Assembly: GCF_003344345.1 (NCBI RefSeq)
Contig: NZ_QPIP01000066.1
Location: forward strand, 1 to 9,760
DNA from: Wolbachia endosymbiont of Cylisticus convexus
GTDB lineage: Bacteria > Pseudomonadota > Alphaproteobacteria > Rickettsiales > Anaplasmataceae
Direction of reading: 5' to 3'
Length of the DNA: 9,760 nt
Shown: positions 1 through 9,131 of the stretch, in pieces
How positions within the stretch are numbered: position 1 is the first letter of the stretch
How the letters are laid out: each line of letters begins with the position of its first letter
Translations under genes and position numbers: made by a program
Notes under the pieces: model-generated
Told to the model about the DNA's origin: nothing
The model's database searches: none
Seen by the model: only the letters and a program-made list of their open reading frames with translations

Positions 1-23
1 GTTCAAAAAAGTGTGTCAAACCG
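1..23. repeat. IS256 left terminal inverted repeat
   Basis: This pairs with 1310-1332, with 22 of 23 bases complementary; the only mismatch is at base 20. It is the likely transposase binding and cleavage site and fixes the element's left edge at or immediately next to base 1. Confidence 0.85.
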
Positions 24-65
24 AAAAAAAGTAATTTATATCAATTTAAAAATGGAGGTTTGACA

Positions 66-1304
66 ATGAGTCAAAAAGTAGTAAACAGAACTAACGGATT
101 GGTAGATTATAAAGAGTTGGAAACAAATATCCTGTCGTCTATACGAGAAGGAAGACCGTTGACAGGAAAGGAGGGAGCATTAACACCATTTATAAAAAAG
201 CTGCTGGAGGCGAGTCTAGAAGGTGAAATAGAAAACCATTTATTAGCTGAAAGTGAAGAAAATAATCGCAGAAATGGGAGGAATGGAAAGACTTTACGTA
301 CAAGTGCAGGTTCATTTGAGCTGTTAACGCCAAGAGATAGAGAAGGAAGTTTTGAGCCGCAAATAGTCAAAAAAAGGCAAACAAGCTTACATCCAGAGCT
401 TGAAACGAAGATTTTGAGCACATTTGCCAGTGGTATGAGCTATAGAGATATAGCGTCACACGTTGAGGAAATTTATGATCACAAAATATCGGTAGCAGAG
501 ATATCAAGTATTACCGACAAATTACTGCCTATAATCAATGAATGGCGTAGTCGTCCACTGCAATCAGTATACCCGATAGTATTTATGGATGGGATGTTCT
601 TTAAGGTCAAGGAGGATGGACATTGCGTAAGTAAATGTATGTACAATATATTGGGCATAGACCAAAATGGCAGAAAAGAAGTCCTGGGCTTTTATTTGGC
701 TGAAAGTGAAGGAGCTAACTTTTGGTTGGAAGTGCTAAATAACCTCAAAGAAAGAGGAGTAGAAGATATTCTGATTGCATGTGTAGATGGGCTAAAAAGC
801 TTTCCTGCAGCCATCAACAGTGTATTTCCCAGTGCAGAAGTGCAGCTATGTATAGTACACCAAATAAGAAATTCTCTGAAATATGTATCCAGTAAAGATG
901 TGAAAGTTTTCATGAATGATCTGAAAAAAATATATCGTGCTTCAAGTAAAGAAATTGCTGAGAATTATCTGCTTGAGCTGGAAGGAAAATGGGGAGAAAA
1001 GTATCCTTTAGTTATAAAATCCTGGCAGAACAATTGGGAAAACTTATCCAGTTATTTTAAGTATTCTGGGCCAGTTAGGAAGCTGATTTACACCACTAAT
1101 CCAATTGAGGGGTTGCATAGACAAATCAGGAAATTTACTAAAACTAAGGGTTCATTTACTAGTACAAATGCCTTGTACAAACAGGTATATTGTGCTATAA
1201 AAAAGGTAGAGCAAAAGTGGATTATGGCTCTCCCTAATTGGGCTTTAACTATGTCTCAACTTGATATTTTCTTTCCAGATAGGTTGAAAATTGAGTTGAA
1301 CTAA
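66..1304 (+). CDS. IS256-family (Mutator-like) DDE transposase
   Basis: This transposase of about 412 residues cuts and joins the ends of its own element. It belongs to the IS256/Mutator superfamily by overall pattern and length (the family is usually 390-420 aa). The three acidic catalytic residues are visible: Asp about 175 in FMDGMFFKVKEDG, Asp about 241 in CVDGLKSFPAAI, followed by the family's C-x2-H motif in LCIVHQIRNSLKYV, and Glu about 348 in YTTNPIEGLHRQIRK. The N-terminal 100 residues include the usual LTPFIKKLLEASLEGEIENHL segment and a basic NRRNGRNGKT stretch typical of the DNA-binding region. The frame also opens at a TTG at 60, but ggagg at 54-58 lies 7 bases before the ATG at 66, which is the better start. 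There are no internal stops or frameshifts, so the protein is probably functional. Confidence 0.93.
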   Translation: MSQKVVNRTNGLVDYKELETNILSSIREGRPLTGKEGALTPFIKKLLEASLEGEIENHLLAESEENNRRNGRNGKTLRTSAGSFELLTPRDREGSFEPQIVKKRQTSLHPELETKILSTFASGMSYRDIASHVEEIYDHKISVAEISSITDKLLPIINEWRSRPLQSVYPIVFMDGMFFKVKEDGHCVSKCMYNILGIDQNGRKEVLGFYLAESEGANFWLEVLNNLKERGVEDILIACVDGLKSFPAAINSVFPSAEVQLCIVHQIRNSLKYVSSKDVKVFMNDLKKIYRASSKEIAENYLLELEGKWGEKYPLVIKSWQNNWENLSSYFKYSGPVRKLIYTTNPIEGLHRQIRKFTKTKGSFTSTNALYKQVYCAIKKVEQKWIMALPNWALTMSQLDIFFPDRLKIELN

Positions 1305-1309
1305 AAATG

Positions 1310-1332
1310 CGGCTTGACACACTTTTTTGAAC
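1310..1332. repeat. IS256 right terminal inverted repeat
   Basis: Reverse complement of 1-23 with a single mismatch. It begins 5 bases after the transposase stop codon and ends ...cttttttgaac, fixing the right edge of the element at 1332. Confidence 0.87.
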
Positions 1333-1407
1333 ATTCCCGTTGTTTGTCATGAATGCCATAAGAAAATCCAATATGGAAAATATGATGGTGACTCCTTAAA
1401 ACGTTAG
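1333..1407 (+). pseudogene. C-terminal remnant of group II intron reverse transcriptase/maturase (HNH tail)
   Basis: Immediately after the IS256 right end, an open frame gives IPVVCHECHKKIQYGKYDGD followed by SLKR and a TAG at 1405-1407. The C-x2-C-H-K-K-I pattern and GKYDG-SLK ending are characteristic of the HNH endonuclease domain that closes many group II intron-encoded proteins, which use it to nick the second strand of the DNA target. Only the last 24 codons are present; the rest of the maturase would lie left of the IS256, outside this window. The stop codon is followed 9 bases later by the intron's domain V, the normal arrangement for an ORF in domain IV. The gene is interrupted, so this intron copy cannot make its own full maturase. 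Confidence 0.78.
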
Positions 1408-1416
1408 ATTATTGGA

Positions 1417-1507
1417 GAGCCACGTGATACGGAAACGATTATGCGTGGTTCGGAGAGGGGTTGTTGGAAAAGTACTTAACAAGTAACTCGCTGGCTGCCC
1501 ACTCTAC
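1417..1507 (+). ncRNA. Group II intron domains V and VI with 3' end
   Basis: Domain V is at 1417-1451: GAGCCACG pairs over 8 bp with CGTGGTTC, giving the AGC catalytic triad opposite the GUU strand, capped by an upper stem and a GAAA tetraloop with bulged bases on the 3' side. It is 35 nt against the usual 34 because of one apparent extra A at about 1429. Domain VI follows: AGAG at 1454-1457 pairs with CTCT at 1502-1505 and the next three Gs with CCC at 1498-1500, leaving A1501 unpaired as the branch-point candidate. The sequence then ends CTCTAC, so the 3' splice site is predicted after 1507: the AY ending and the 7-nt branch spacing both fit the family. This is a structural reading by eye. 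The 5' part of the intron lies outside the window beyond the IS256. Confidence 0.72.
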
Positions 1508-1563
1508 TTTACGTACAGTTTTGCGAGAGACTGGTGGGGAAGTTCCACCGGTCTACTCTCCTA
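1508..1563 (+). ncRNA. Second group II intron tail (half of domain V plus domain VI)
   Basis: Directly after the first intron's predicted 3' end comes ACGTACAGTTTT (1511-1522). It resembles the 3' strand of a domain V (consensus ACGUACGGUUCU) with no partner strand in the window. A strong hairpin follows: GAGAGACTGGTGG (1525-1537) pairs with CCACCGGTCT and CTC (1545-1554, 1556-1558) around a short loop, leaving A1555 bulged seven or eight bases before the place where the interrupted secreted-protein gene resumes. That matches a domain VI with its branch A. The 5' half of this intron would then lie left of the inserted first intron. It could instead be an unrelated stable hairpin, because only the 3' half of domain V can be judged. 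Confidence 0.45.
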
Positions 1564-1670
1564 ATATTTTTATCAATGGATAAGTTGATAAAAAAATCTT
1601 TTTGATCAACTTGCGCTGCAGAATATGTAGAAAATAGCAATAAGATTAATAAAATTTTTATATAATGCAT
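1509..1670 (-). pseudogene. 5' remnant of a secreted-protein gene, truncated by intron insertion
   Basis: The minus strand reads a short frame of 53 codons starting at ATG 1670. Residues 1-19, MHYIKILLILLLFSTYSAA, form a clear signal peptide with a short basic N-region, a Leu/Ile-rich core and a small-residue cleavage site, followed by QVDQKDFFINLSIDKNI. After residue 36 (about 1563) the frame runs into the intron tail on the opposite strand and stops by chance at 1509. GGTGG a few bases before the ATG is a possible weak ribosome site, an in-frame TAA just upstream rules out a longer start, and a TATAAT lies at 1704-1709. I cannot name the protein; it was exported to the periplasm or envelope. 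The rest of the gene should lie on the far side of the introns and IS256. Confidence 0.55.
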
Positions 1671-1888
1671 TGTACCACCGCAATCAAATTAAATAGAACT
1701 TAGATTATATTTTTTATTAATCAAATGAAATTTGCTACATAGTGGTTAAAATTTTCGAAACAGTTTGTTTTTCTTTGATATATTGAACTAATTTAGATAA
1801 TTGGAGACGTAAGACCTACCGCAAAAATTGAATATTTTTTATGGTTAAAAATAATCAACACTCAATTGAGTACAGAAATTTGACATAG
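1671..1888. other. AT-rich intergenic stretch, no gene seen
   Basis: The 218 bases between the truncated exported-protein gene and tRNA-Ser have no convincing coding frame on either strand. They hold a TATAAT (minus strand, 1704-1709) that could serve the truncated gene, and a perfect 10-bp palindrome CTCAATTGAG at 1861-1870 close to the tRNA 3' end. No strong terminator hairpin with a T-run was found. Confidence 0.5.
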
Positions 1889-1982
1889 TGGCGGAAGGAG
1901 AGGGATTCGAACCCTCGATACGACTTTTCAATCGTATAACGGTTTAGCAAACCGCCGCCTTCAGCCGCTCGGCCACCCTTCC
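1889..1982 (-). tRNA. serX: tRNA-Ser (anticodon GCT)
   Basis: On the minus strand a full class II tRNA begins GGAAGGGTGGCCGAGCGG at 1982. The acceptor strand GGAAGGG pairs with TCCTTCC (one G-T). The anticodon stem GCGGT/ACCGT carries loop TTGCTAA, giving anticodon GCT, which reads AGC and AGU serine codons. A long variable arm (ATACGA...TCGTAT around GAAAAG) follows, as required for serine tRNAs, then a T arm GAGGG-TTCGAAT-CCCTC. The discriminator base is G at 1892 and CCA appears to be encoded at 1889-1891. The symbol is provisional. Confidence 0.95.
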
Positions 1983-1998
1983 AAGTTTAGAACTTAAG

Positions 1999-2032
1999 AT
2001 CATATAATATCAAGACCTTTACTGCCTGTCTA
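1999..2032 (-). promoter_or_regulatory. Putative sigma-70 promoter for tRNA-Ser
   Basis: On the minus strand TAGACA (2032-2027) and TATTAT (2009-2004) each match 5 of 6 consensus bases and are separated by exactly 17 bases. Transcription would start near 1997, about 15 bases before the mature tRNA 5' end. The placement fits a stable-RNA promoter, but it is a pattern match only. Confidence 0.5.
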
Positions 2033-2106
2033 ATGCTTTTAACCGCAACATAAAAAACAACAATATTTTTCTGAGCAGCTCTAATGCAAACTAATTTCTA
2101 CTTTTT

Positions 2107-2598
2107 TCAATGATTTTTTTTTGCTTTTTCCACATCAGCCCATTCTCCAACTGTCACCGTTTTTCCCTTTTCTAAATCTTTATAATGAGAAAAGAAATGA
2201 GCAATTTTATCTAGTAGATTTTTAGGTAAGTCAGAATAGTTCTTTATATTGTCATAATAGCTATCAACACTGGAGATAGGTACGGCTAATATTTTTTCAT
2301 CCTCTCCTTTTTCATCTTTAGTGAGCAATGCACCTATTGGACGCACCGATATCAAAACCCCAGACGCTAAAGGAAATTGAGTTAGTACCAAAACATCCAC
2401 AGGATCACCATCACCTGCACGGGTATTTGGTACAAATCCATAATTGCAAGGATAAGTCATTGAAGTAGACAAAAATCTGTCAACTTGTAATAATCCGAGC
2501 TCTTTATTAAATTCATACTTTACAGGTTCAGCATTTGCACTTATTTCAATTACTACACTTATTGCATCTGGTTTTGTCGTTACTTTACTTAAATCCAT
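2107..2598 (-). CDS. ppa: Inorganic pyrophosphatase, family I
   Basis: A soluble cytoplasmic enzyme that hydrolyses pyrophosphate to two phosphates with Mg2+, pulling nucleic acid synthesis, aminoacyl-tRNA formation and other PPi-releasing steps forward. The 163-residue length is normal for the bacterial family I hexameric type. The signature DGDPVDVLV spans residues 63-71 and carries metal-binding Asp63, Asp65 and Asp68. Further conserved segments are IEISANAEPVKYEFNKELG (18-36, including the active-site Glu and Lys), YPCNYGFVPNT (49-59) and KDEKGEDEKILAVP (94-107, with two more Asp). The C-terminal HFFSHYKDLEKGK segment is also typical. It starts at ATG 2598. It lies about 80 bases downstream of the preceding two-TM-helix gene and upstream of the tRNA, all on one strand. 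There are no visible defects. Confidence 0.96.
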   Translation of the reverse strand: MDLSKVTTKPDAISVVIEISANAEPVKYEFNKELGLLQVDRFLSTSMTYPCNYGFVPNTRAGDGDPVDVLVLTQFPLASGVLISVRPIGALLTKDEKGEDEKILAVPISSVDSYYDNIKNYSDLPKNLLDKIAHFFSHYKDLEKGKTVTVGEWADVEKAKKNH

Positions 2599-2678
2599 AA
2601 ATTACCTATTTATTCAAGAGAAAAGATTATATAGCATACGCTTTAAAAGTGCTACATTTATCATCTATATGTAGAAAC

Positions 2679-3918
2679 TCATGAATGGCTGAGTTGCACG
2701 GGATCATTTGTAACGCTTTTAGTAGTTGTATCCTTGACCGCTGAATGTGGCGGATCTTGTAGTAGTTGAAATAAAGCATATATTACCACAATAGTCAGCA
2801 CTGCAGCAATTATTAGATTAGTCTGTGGGTTCATTAAGTTGAATAACCTTTGCTCCATAAGAAAATAATCAGCAACATATAACCCAACAGATAATATAAA
2901 CATGCCTAAAGCTAATTTACAGAACGTATTTTTATGGTCTTTGTTTTTTTTCTTACTGATAGTGAAATTTGGCCTACATTCATTCTCTTCTTGCGATGCT
3001 GAATAATGTGTGTTGTTTATTATCCTCTCTTCAAACTTATTGCTATTTTGCTCCTTTAACAGCTGTTTCAAAATTGGTCCAACTCTTTTCAAGAATAAAA
3101 AACCTTGATTATTATAACCTGCAGACGCCGATATATTGAATGTTCTGTTTAGAGTACCTATCTTTTCACAATCCAGCGTATATTTAATGGCTCTATTTTG
3201 ATCTTTCAAATTAATACTTTGCAGTAATCCAGCTAAATTCGCTATATATTTGAGAACAACCATGTTATCTATTATTGGTAAATTTTCCTTTTTTATAGAC
3301 TCTTTGTGATATTCAGAAAGTTTATGATAATTGCCAAGTATAGAAAATAACAATACTACACCACTGTCTACTTTTATGTCTTGATGAATAGAATAATAGA
3401 AGTCAGTTATGCATTTATTTAAGGCAAACTCTCTGTTATATTTGTTGTTTAATATATTTTCTTCACTTAACAACTTTCTAACATCAATAAGTACCTTATT
3501 TTCAAAATCTTCTACTGTTTTAAATATTGATTCTCTCTTTGGATTTGCCAAAACGTTAAGTAAATCTAATTTTCTTCCATCTACTATTTCGTGTATGTCT
3601 TTACCTAACTCAGACTCCTTAATAACTTTATATATTTCATCTATGATATCTTGAGTGCTCAGATTATTACTTCCGCTTAAAATTTTATAAGCTTGAGTAT
3701 AAATTAAGAACAACCCTTGTAGACTAAATTGTAAGTTAAAATATTTATCTAATGATTCCTCTTTTTTTCTAACGAATGAAGACAAACCAATATGGTTTCT
3801 GTGGTCTATTTTACCAGTTAAGTTAGCATGTTGAAAATTGCCTAAAAAAAATAAACAAGGCCTCTAATAAATTGCCTTTACCAACAATTTTTATTAATTC
3901 TTCAACTTCTTTAACCAT
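2679..3918 (-). pseudogene. Membrane-anchored hypothetical protein, frameshifted near its N-terminus
   Basis: I do not recognise this protein. The main frame (stop 2679, open back to a TTG at 3785) codes 368 residues: about 280 mostly helical soluble residues, a Lys-rich linker (SKKKNKDHKN), and two membrane helices at about 288-310 and 323-343, then a short polar tail. That frame has no ATG near its front and its TTG has no clear ribosome site. Upstream, a different frame starts at ATG 3918 (MVKEVEELIKIVGKGNLLEA) and runs into a T8 coding-strand tract (A8 at 3844-3851). Removing one T joins the two frames into about 412 residues through ...EALFIFLGNFQHANLTGK. The gene is therefore probably broken by a one-base insertion, or read through by slippage. 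An N-terminal soluble domain with a C-terminal hairpin anchor could suit a host-facing or envelope protein, but that is a guess. Confidence 0.6.
3844..3851 (-). repeat. Homopolymer tract (T8 on coding strand) at a frameshift
   Basis: Eight As on the plus strand, Ts in the mRNA-sense strand of the hypothetical gene at 2679-3918. The upstream and downstream coding frames meet exactly here and agree if the tract is seven bases. Tracts of this length favour replication and transcription slippage as well as sequencing error. Confidence 0.6.
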
Positions 3919-4030
3919 CCCTCTAGTCCGCAATATAATAGTTATCTTTATAGTATAAAGAATATAGGATAAAACAGCAATAAATTTTATTGTATGTTTA
4001 CATTCTGCATTAAAAAATTAAACCACCAAG

Positions 4031-5143
4031 TTAGGAGCATATCCAACCTCCACCGATAACTTGTTCGCCCTTATATGCTACACAGGCTTGACCTGGACTG
4101 ATGCCAAAGTAATCGTCGTTTAAAATGACACAGGCTTTATTTTTTTCGTCAATTGAATGTATTGTTGCTAAACTTCCTGCATGTGATGACCTGAGCTTCA
4201 CAGTTACTTCCATACCTTCCTTTGGTTGTTCTAACCAATTTAACTCTTTGATCAATATTTTTTTTTGCATTAATGCGTTGATCGGACCTACTATAACCTC
4301 ATTATTCTCTGTATTAATTTTTATCACGTAAAGAGGCTCATTGTGTGCGATGCAGAGGCCTCTTCTCTGTCCCACTGTAAAATTTACTATGCCGCTGTGC
4401 TCACCTAGCACTTTTCCATGAATATCTACTATTTTACCTTTCTGTACAGATTGTGGAGCTAATTTAGCTATTGTTTTACTATAGCTTTCGGAAACAAAGC
4501 ATATATCTTGACTATCCGGCTTTTCAGAGATTTGTAAGCTAAAATATTTTGCTAATTTTCTTATATCACTTTTATAGAACCCACCTAGTGGAAATCGCAA
4601 AAGCTTTAACTGCTCCTCAGTTGTAGCAAACAAAAAATAACTTTGATCTTTACTTTTATCAATACTTCTGCACAACTTTACCTCACCATTTTCTTCTAAT
4701 CTTCTTACGTAATGTCCTGTTACTAGTACATCTGCACCAAGATTTTTTGTAACTTGCAATAGATCACGAAATTTTACCGTCTGGTTACACCTTACACACG
4801 GTATGGGAGTTTCCCCACGCATATAAGTATTTGCAAAATCCTCTATTACTTCCTTTTTGAATATTTCCTCGTAGTCTAAAATATAGTGGGGAAAGCCAAC
4901 ACTTTCAGCCACGTATTTGGCATCATAAATATCCTGTCCAGCGCAGCATGCACCTTTTCTTGCGTTAGCATTACCGTCGGTGCCATAGAGTTGAAGAGTC
5001 ACACCTATAACTTTGTATCCAAGATTATGTAGCAATGCTGCAGCAACTGAACTATCAACTCCACCAGACATTGCAACAACAGCCTTAGTTTGATGCGGAG
5101 CTTTATCTTTTAACAAAGGTTCAATTTCAAATTCTTTTAGCAT
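4031..5143 (-). CDS. mnmA: tRNA-specific 2-thiouridylase MnmA
   Basis: MnmA activates U34 of the Lys, Glu and Gln tRNAs with ATP and inserts sulfur passed along a persulfide relay, giving s2U34 for accurate decoding. The 370-residue length is normal. The ATP-pyrophosphatase loop SGGVDSS is at 26-32. The first catalytic cysteine is Cys119 in [10 protein letters not shown]; it aligns with the Cys of the family CN-x-x-(I/V)-KF motif, while Cys116 is an extra nearby cysteine. The second catalytic cysteine is Cys215 in [17 protein letters not shown] (142-148) and DQSYFLF (166-172) are tRNA/ATP contact segments, and GQRRGL and the C-terminal beta-barrel ending GGGWI complete the family pattern. Start is ATG 5143 with AAGG upstream. 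It is transcribed in the same direction as its neighbours but is separated from mreB by a 318-bp repeat-bearing gap, so it probably has its own promoter. Older symbol trmU. Confidence 0.97.
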   Translation of the reverse strand: MLKEFEIEPLLKDKAPHQTKAVVAMSGGVDSSVAAALLHNLGYKVIGVTLQLYGTDGNANARKGACCAGQDIYDAKYVAESVGFPHYILDYEEIFKKEVIEDFANTYMRGETPIPCVRCNQTVKFRDLLQVTKNLGADVLVTGHYVRRLEENGEVKLCRSIDKSKDQSYFLFATTEEQLKLLRFPLGGFYKSDIRKLAKYFSLQISEKPDSQDICFVSESYSKTIAKLAPQSVQKGKIVDIHGKVLGEHSGIVNFTVGQRRGLCIAHNEPLYVIKINTENNEVIVGPINALMQKKILIKELNWLEQPKEGMEVTVKLRSSHAGSLATIHSIDEKNKACVILNDDYFGISPGQACVAYKGEQVIGGGWICS

Positions 5144-5233
5144 AATCGCCTTAATTTATAAACGCAAATCTTGTGTCATTCTAACATACAACTGTGCAAA
5201 CGTTTTAATTTGGGAGAAATTTACATAGTAGAT

Positions 5234-5352
5234 GATGTCATTCCAGTGTGTGACACTGGAATCTAGTGTCTATTTATACAAATTCATTAAAACAGCATAT
5301 TTATTTGTAATCAAGTTTCTTGGATCTCAGTGTTTGGGCACTGAGATGACAC
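5234..5352. repeat. Wolbachia-type palindromic repeat element
   Basis: An element of about 120 bp with a hairpin at each end: ttccagtgt/acactggaa (5241-5261, 9-bp stem) and atctcagtg/cactgagat (5324-5347, 9-bp stem). The two hairpin arms are themselves related in inverted orientation (gatgtcat-tccagtg versus the complement of cactgagatgacac), so the unit is a large imperfect palindrome with an AT-rich centre. Dispersed repeats with this CCAGTG...CACTGG and TGTCAT flavour are familiar from Wolbachia intergenic DNA. It lies in the only large gap between host genes here. It has no coding capacity and lacks a T-run for a standard terminator, though such hairpins might affect transcript stability. 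Confidence 0.7.
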
Positions 5353-5383
5353 CCCTTCCTTATGAAAATTGCCTTCAAATTAC

Positions 5384-5433
5384 TTGGTGCGTGACACTGG
5401 TATCTCATTTATATTACATAATTCCATCAAAAC
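5384..5433. repeat. Partial second copy of the palindromic repeat
   Basis: This segment repeats the left half of the element at 5243-5293 in the same orientation: GTGACACTGG, ATCT, ATTTATA, then ATTC-AT-AAAAC with small indels. Its left hairpin arm is degraded and its right half is missing. It ends about 30 bases from the mreB stop codon. Confidence 0.55.
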
Positions 5434-5461
5434 AATTCGATAAACTACCTTCAAAAACAAT

Positions 5462-7976
<2,515 letters not shown>

Positions 7977-8114
7977 TTTTATTCATTGTTTTGAAAACAT
8001 CTGTTTAACATCGTAATAGATTAATAATAAAGTTAAAAGTATATTTGCTTACAGTACAATAAAAAAATTGTATTTTTATTCCTTTATTGGATTTTTCAAC
8101 GTAGGGTCGAGAAC

Positions 8115-8133
8115 CTTACTATTACCCACAAGT
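8115..8133. repeat. IS4-type terminal inverted repeat (transposase 3' side)
   Basis: Sequence cttactattacccacaagt; it lies 7 bases beyond the C-terminal stop codon of the transposase and pairs with 9742-9760 (17 of 19). Confidence 0.75.
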
Positions 8134-8902
8134 ATAGAATTGATGAGCAAGTCGCCATCCTTCTGCTAAATGAAAAAGACGTCTCCATCCTTTCCAAAGA
8201 GTAATGGGACCTGGTTTTGGATCATTTTTTCTGGCCAAATGTCCCCCAAGTTCAGGAAACAGCTTCTTTTATAGTAGGAGTTACATTTGGGCATTTATGT
8301 ATTTTTACGTATAAAACTTTCCATTCTTCTTCAGCTAATAAGGTAGTACACGGTAATAGTTCTTGCGATTGTTGTAATAAAGAAAATTCTCCATGCAATC
8401 ACTGTTAGATATCTCATTAGCCTTTCTGCTGTTGCAAGCTTCAATTTTGAGGCCAGATTTTAAAATTTTGTGTAATATCTCTATTTTCCATCTAAGACAA
8501 TAACTTTTTCAATAGCCTCGTTAAAGCTGTTGACTGGAATAATAGCATCCATTCTAGTGGATCTATTTCAGGCAAAGAGTCTTTTTCAACAACATAGACT
8601 GCATACAGTGGAAGATTAGGTAAATTTTCCGTTTTATGCCTAATATTATTTTTAGATAAATTCATCATGAAGCTTCCAAACCTAACCTCTAAATATGCCG
8701 TCCTTTTTGGCTTATTATCTTTTGCAGGAATTTCAACTTTTATTATACCTGCACAATTAATAACTTCCCGCAACTTTTGTTCGTTTTTTCTAGGACATCG
8801 ATATTTTCTATTCTATTTTGGCAAGCTCTTACTAAAACTGCTGAGTTAAGACTATGTGCAACTTCAAATAAATCATACATATCTGCTTCCCTATCGCATA
8901 CA

Positions 8903-8913
8903 GTTATAGCTTC
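8903..8913. repeat. Target-site duplication, left copy
   Basis: gttatagcttc, identical to 9121-9131; the two flank the nested 207-bp element. Joining the flanks through one copy restores the transposase reading SQT-EAIT-VCDREAD in frame. Confidence 0.8.
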
Positions 8914-9120
8914 CATAGGCGTCAAGTTAAGGAAAAGTAGCATAAGAAAGAAGAGAAGCGGTAAAAATTATTTTAGACATTAAACGATAAAATTAGTAAT
9001 TTATAGACTCTTAAAAAAAAATTATCTTATTTTAGATCAAGATTTCTTAAAAAATAAATATAACAAATAAACCTTAAATGGTTGCTATATTGGGCGTATT
9101 CTCTTAACTTGACGCGTATG
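8914..9120. mobile_element. 207-bp non-autonomous (MITE-like) element
   Basis: The first 18 bases, cataggcgtcaagttaag, and the reverse complement of the last 18, catacgcgtcaagttaag, match at 17 of 18. It is flanked by 11-bp direct repeats and inserted in the catalytic domain of the IS4-type transposase, between EAIT and VCDREAD. It has no coding capacity: the longest frame with an ATG is a 17-residue peptide. The interior is very AT-rich. Non-autonomous elements move using a transposase supplied by a related full-length IS. The 11-bp duplication fits IS4/IS231-type elements (9-12 bp) better than IS5 or IS982, but the parental family cannot be named from these ends alone. Confidence 0.8.
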
Positions 9121-9131
9121 GTTATAGCTTC
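9121..9131. repeat. Target-site duplication, right copy
   Basis: gttatagcttc, an exact copy of 8903-8913, immediately next to the right inverted repeat of the nested element. Confidence 0.8.

Larger units (their letters stand above)
1..1332 (+). mobile_element. IS256-family insertion sequence, complete
   Basis: A complete insertion sequence of 1332 bp with one transposase gene between terminal inverted repeats. Bases 1-23 and the reverse complement of 1310-1332 match at 22 of 23 positions, the outer 19 perfectly (starting gttcaaaaaagtgtgtcaa). IS256-family elements are normally 1.2-1.5 kb and make 8-9 bp target duplications. The right flank begins attcccgt, so the left flank just before this window should end with the same 8 bases if insertion was simple; this cannot be seen here. 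On the right the element abuts the last codons of a group II intron maturase gene, so it has interrupted that gene. Intact ends and an intact transposase suggest recent insertion and possible activity. Confidence 0.9.

Noticed and set aside
107..421. Minus-strand open frame inside the IS256 transposase
   Set aside because: It is the opposite-strand shadow of a strongly supported transposase and has no recognisable motif.
8055..8080. Hairpin tacaat/attgta followed by tttttatt as an intrinsic terminator
   Set aside because: The stem has only 6 A/T-rich pairs and there is no plus-strand gene ending before it; on the minus strand no T-run follows.
8217..8408. Plus-strand frame with a Cys/His-rich end (CDCCNKENSPCNHC) that looks like a small metal-binding protein
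   Set aside because: It is antisense to the C-terminal part of the decayed IS4-type transposase, which explains every base.
8927..8980. Peptide MSKIIFTASLLSYATFP inside the 207-bp element, resembling a signal peptide
   Set aside because: It is only 17 codons long and ends within the inverted repeat; it is more likely chance in AT-rich DNA.
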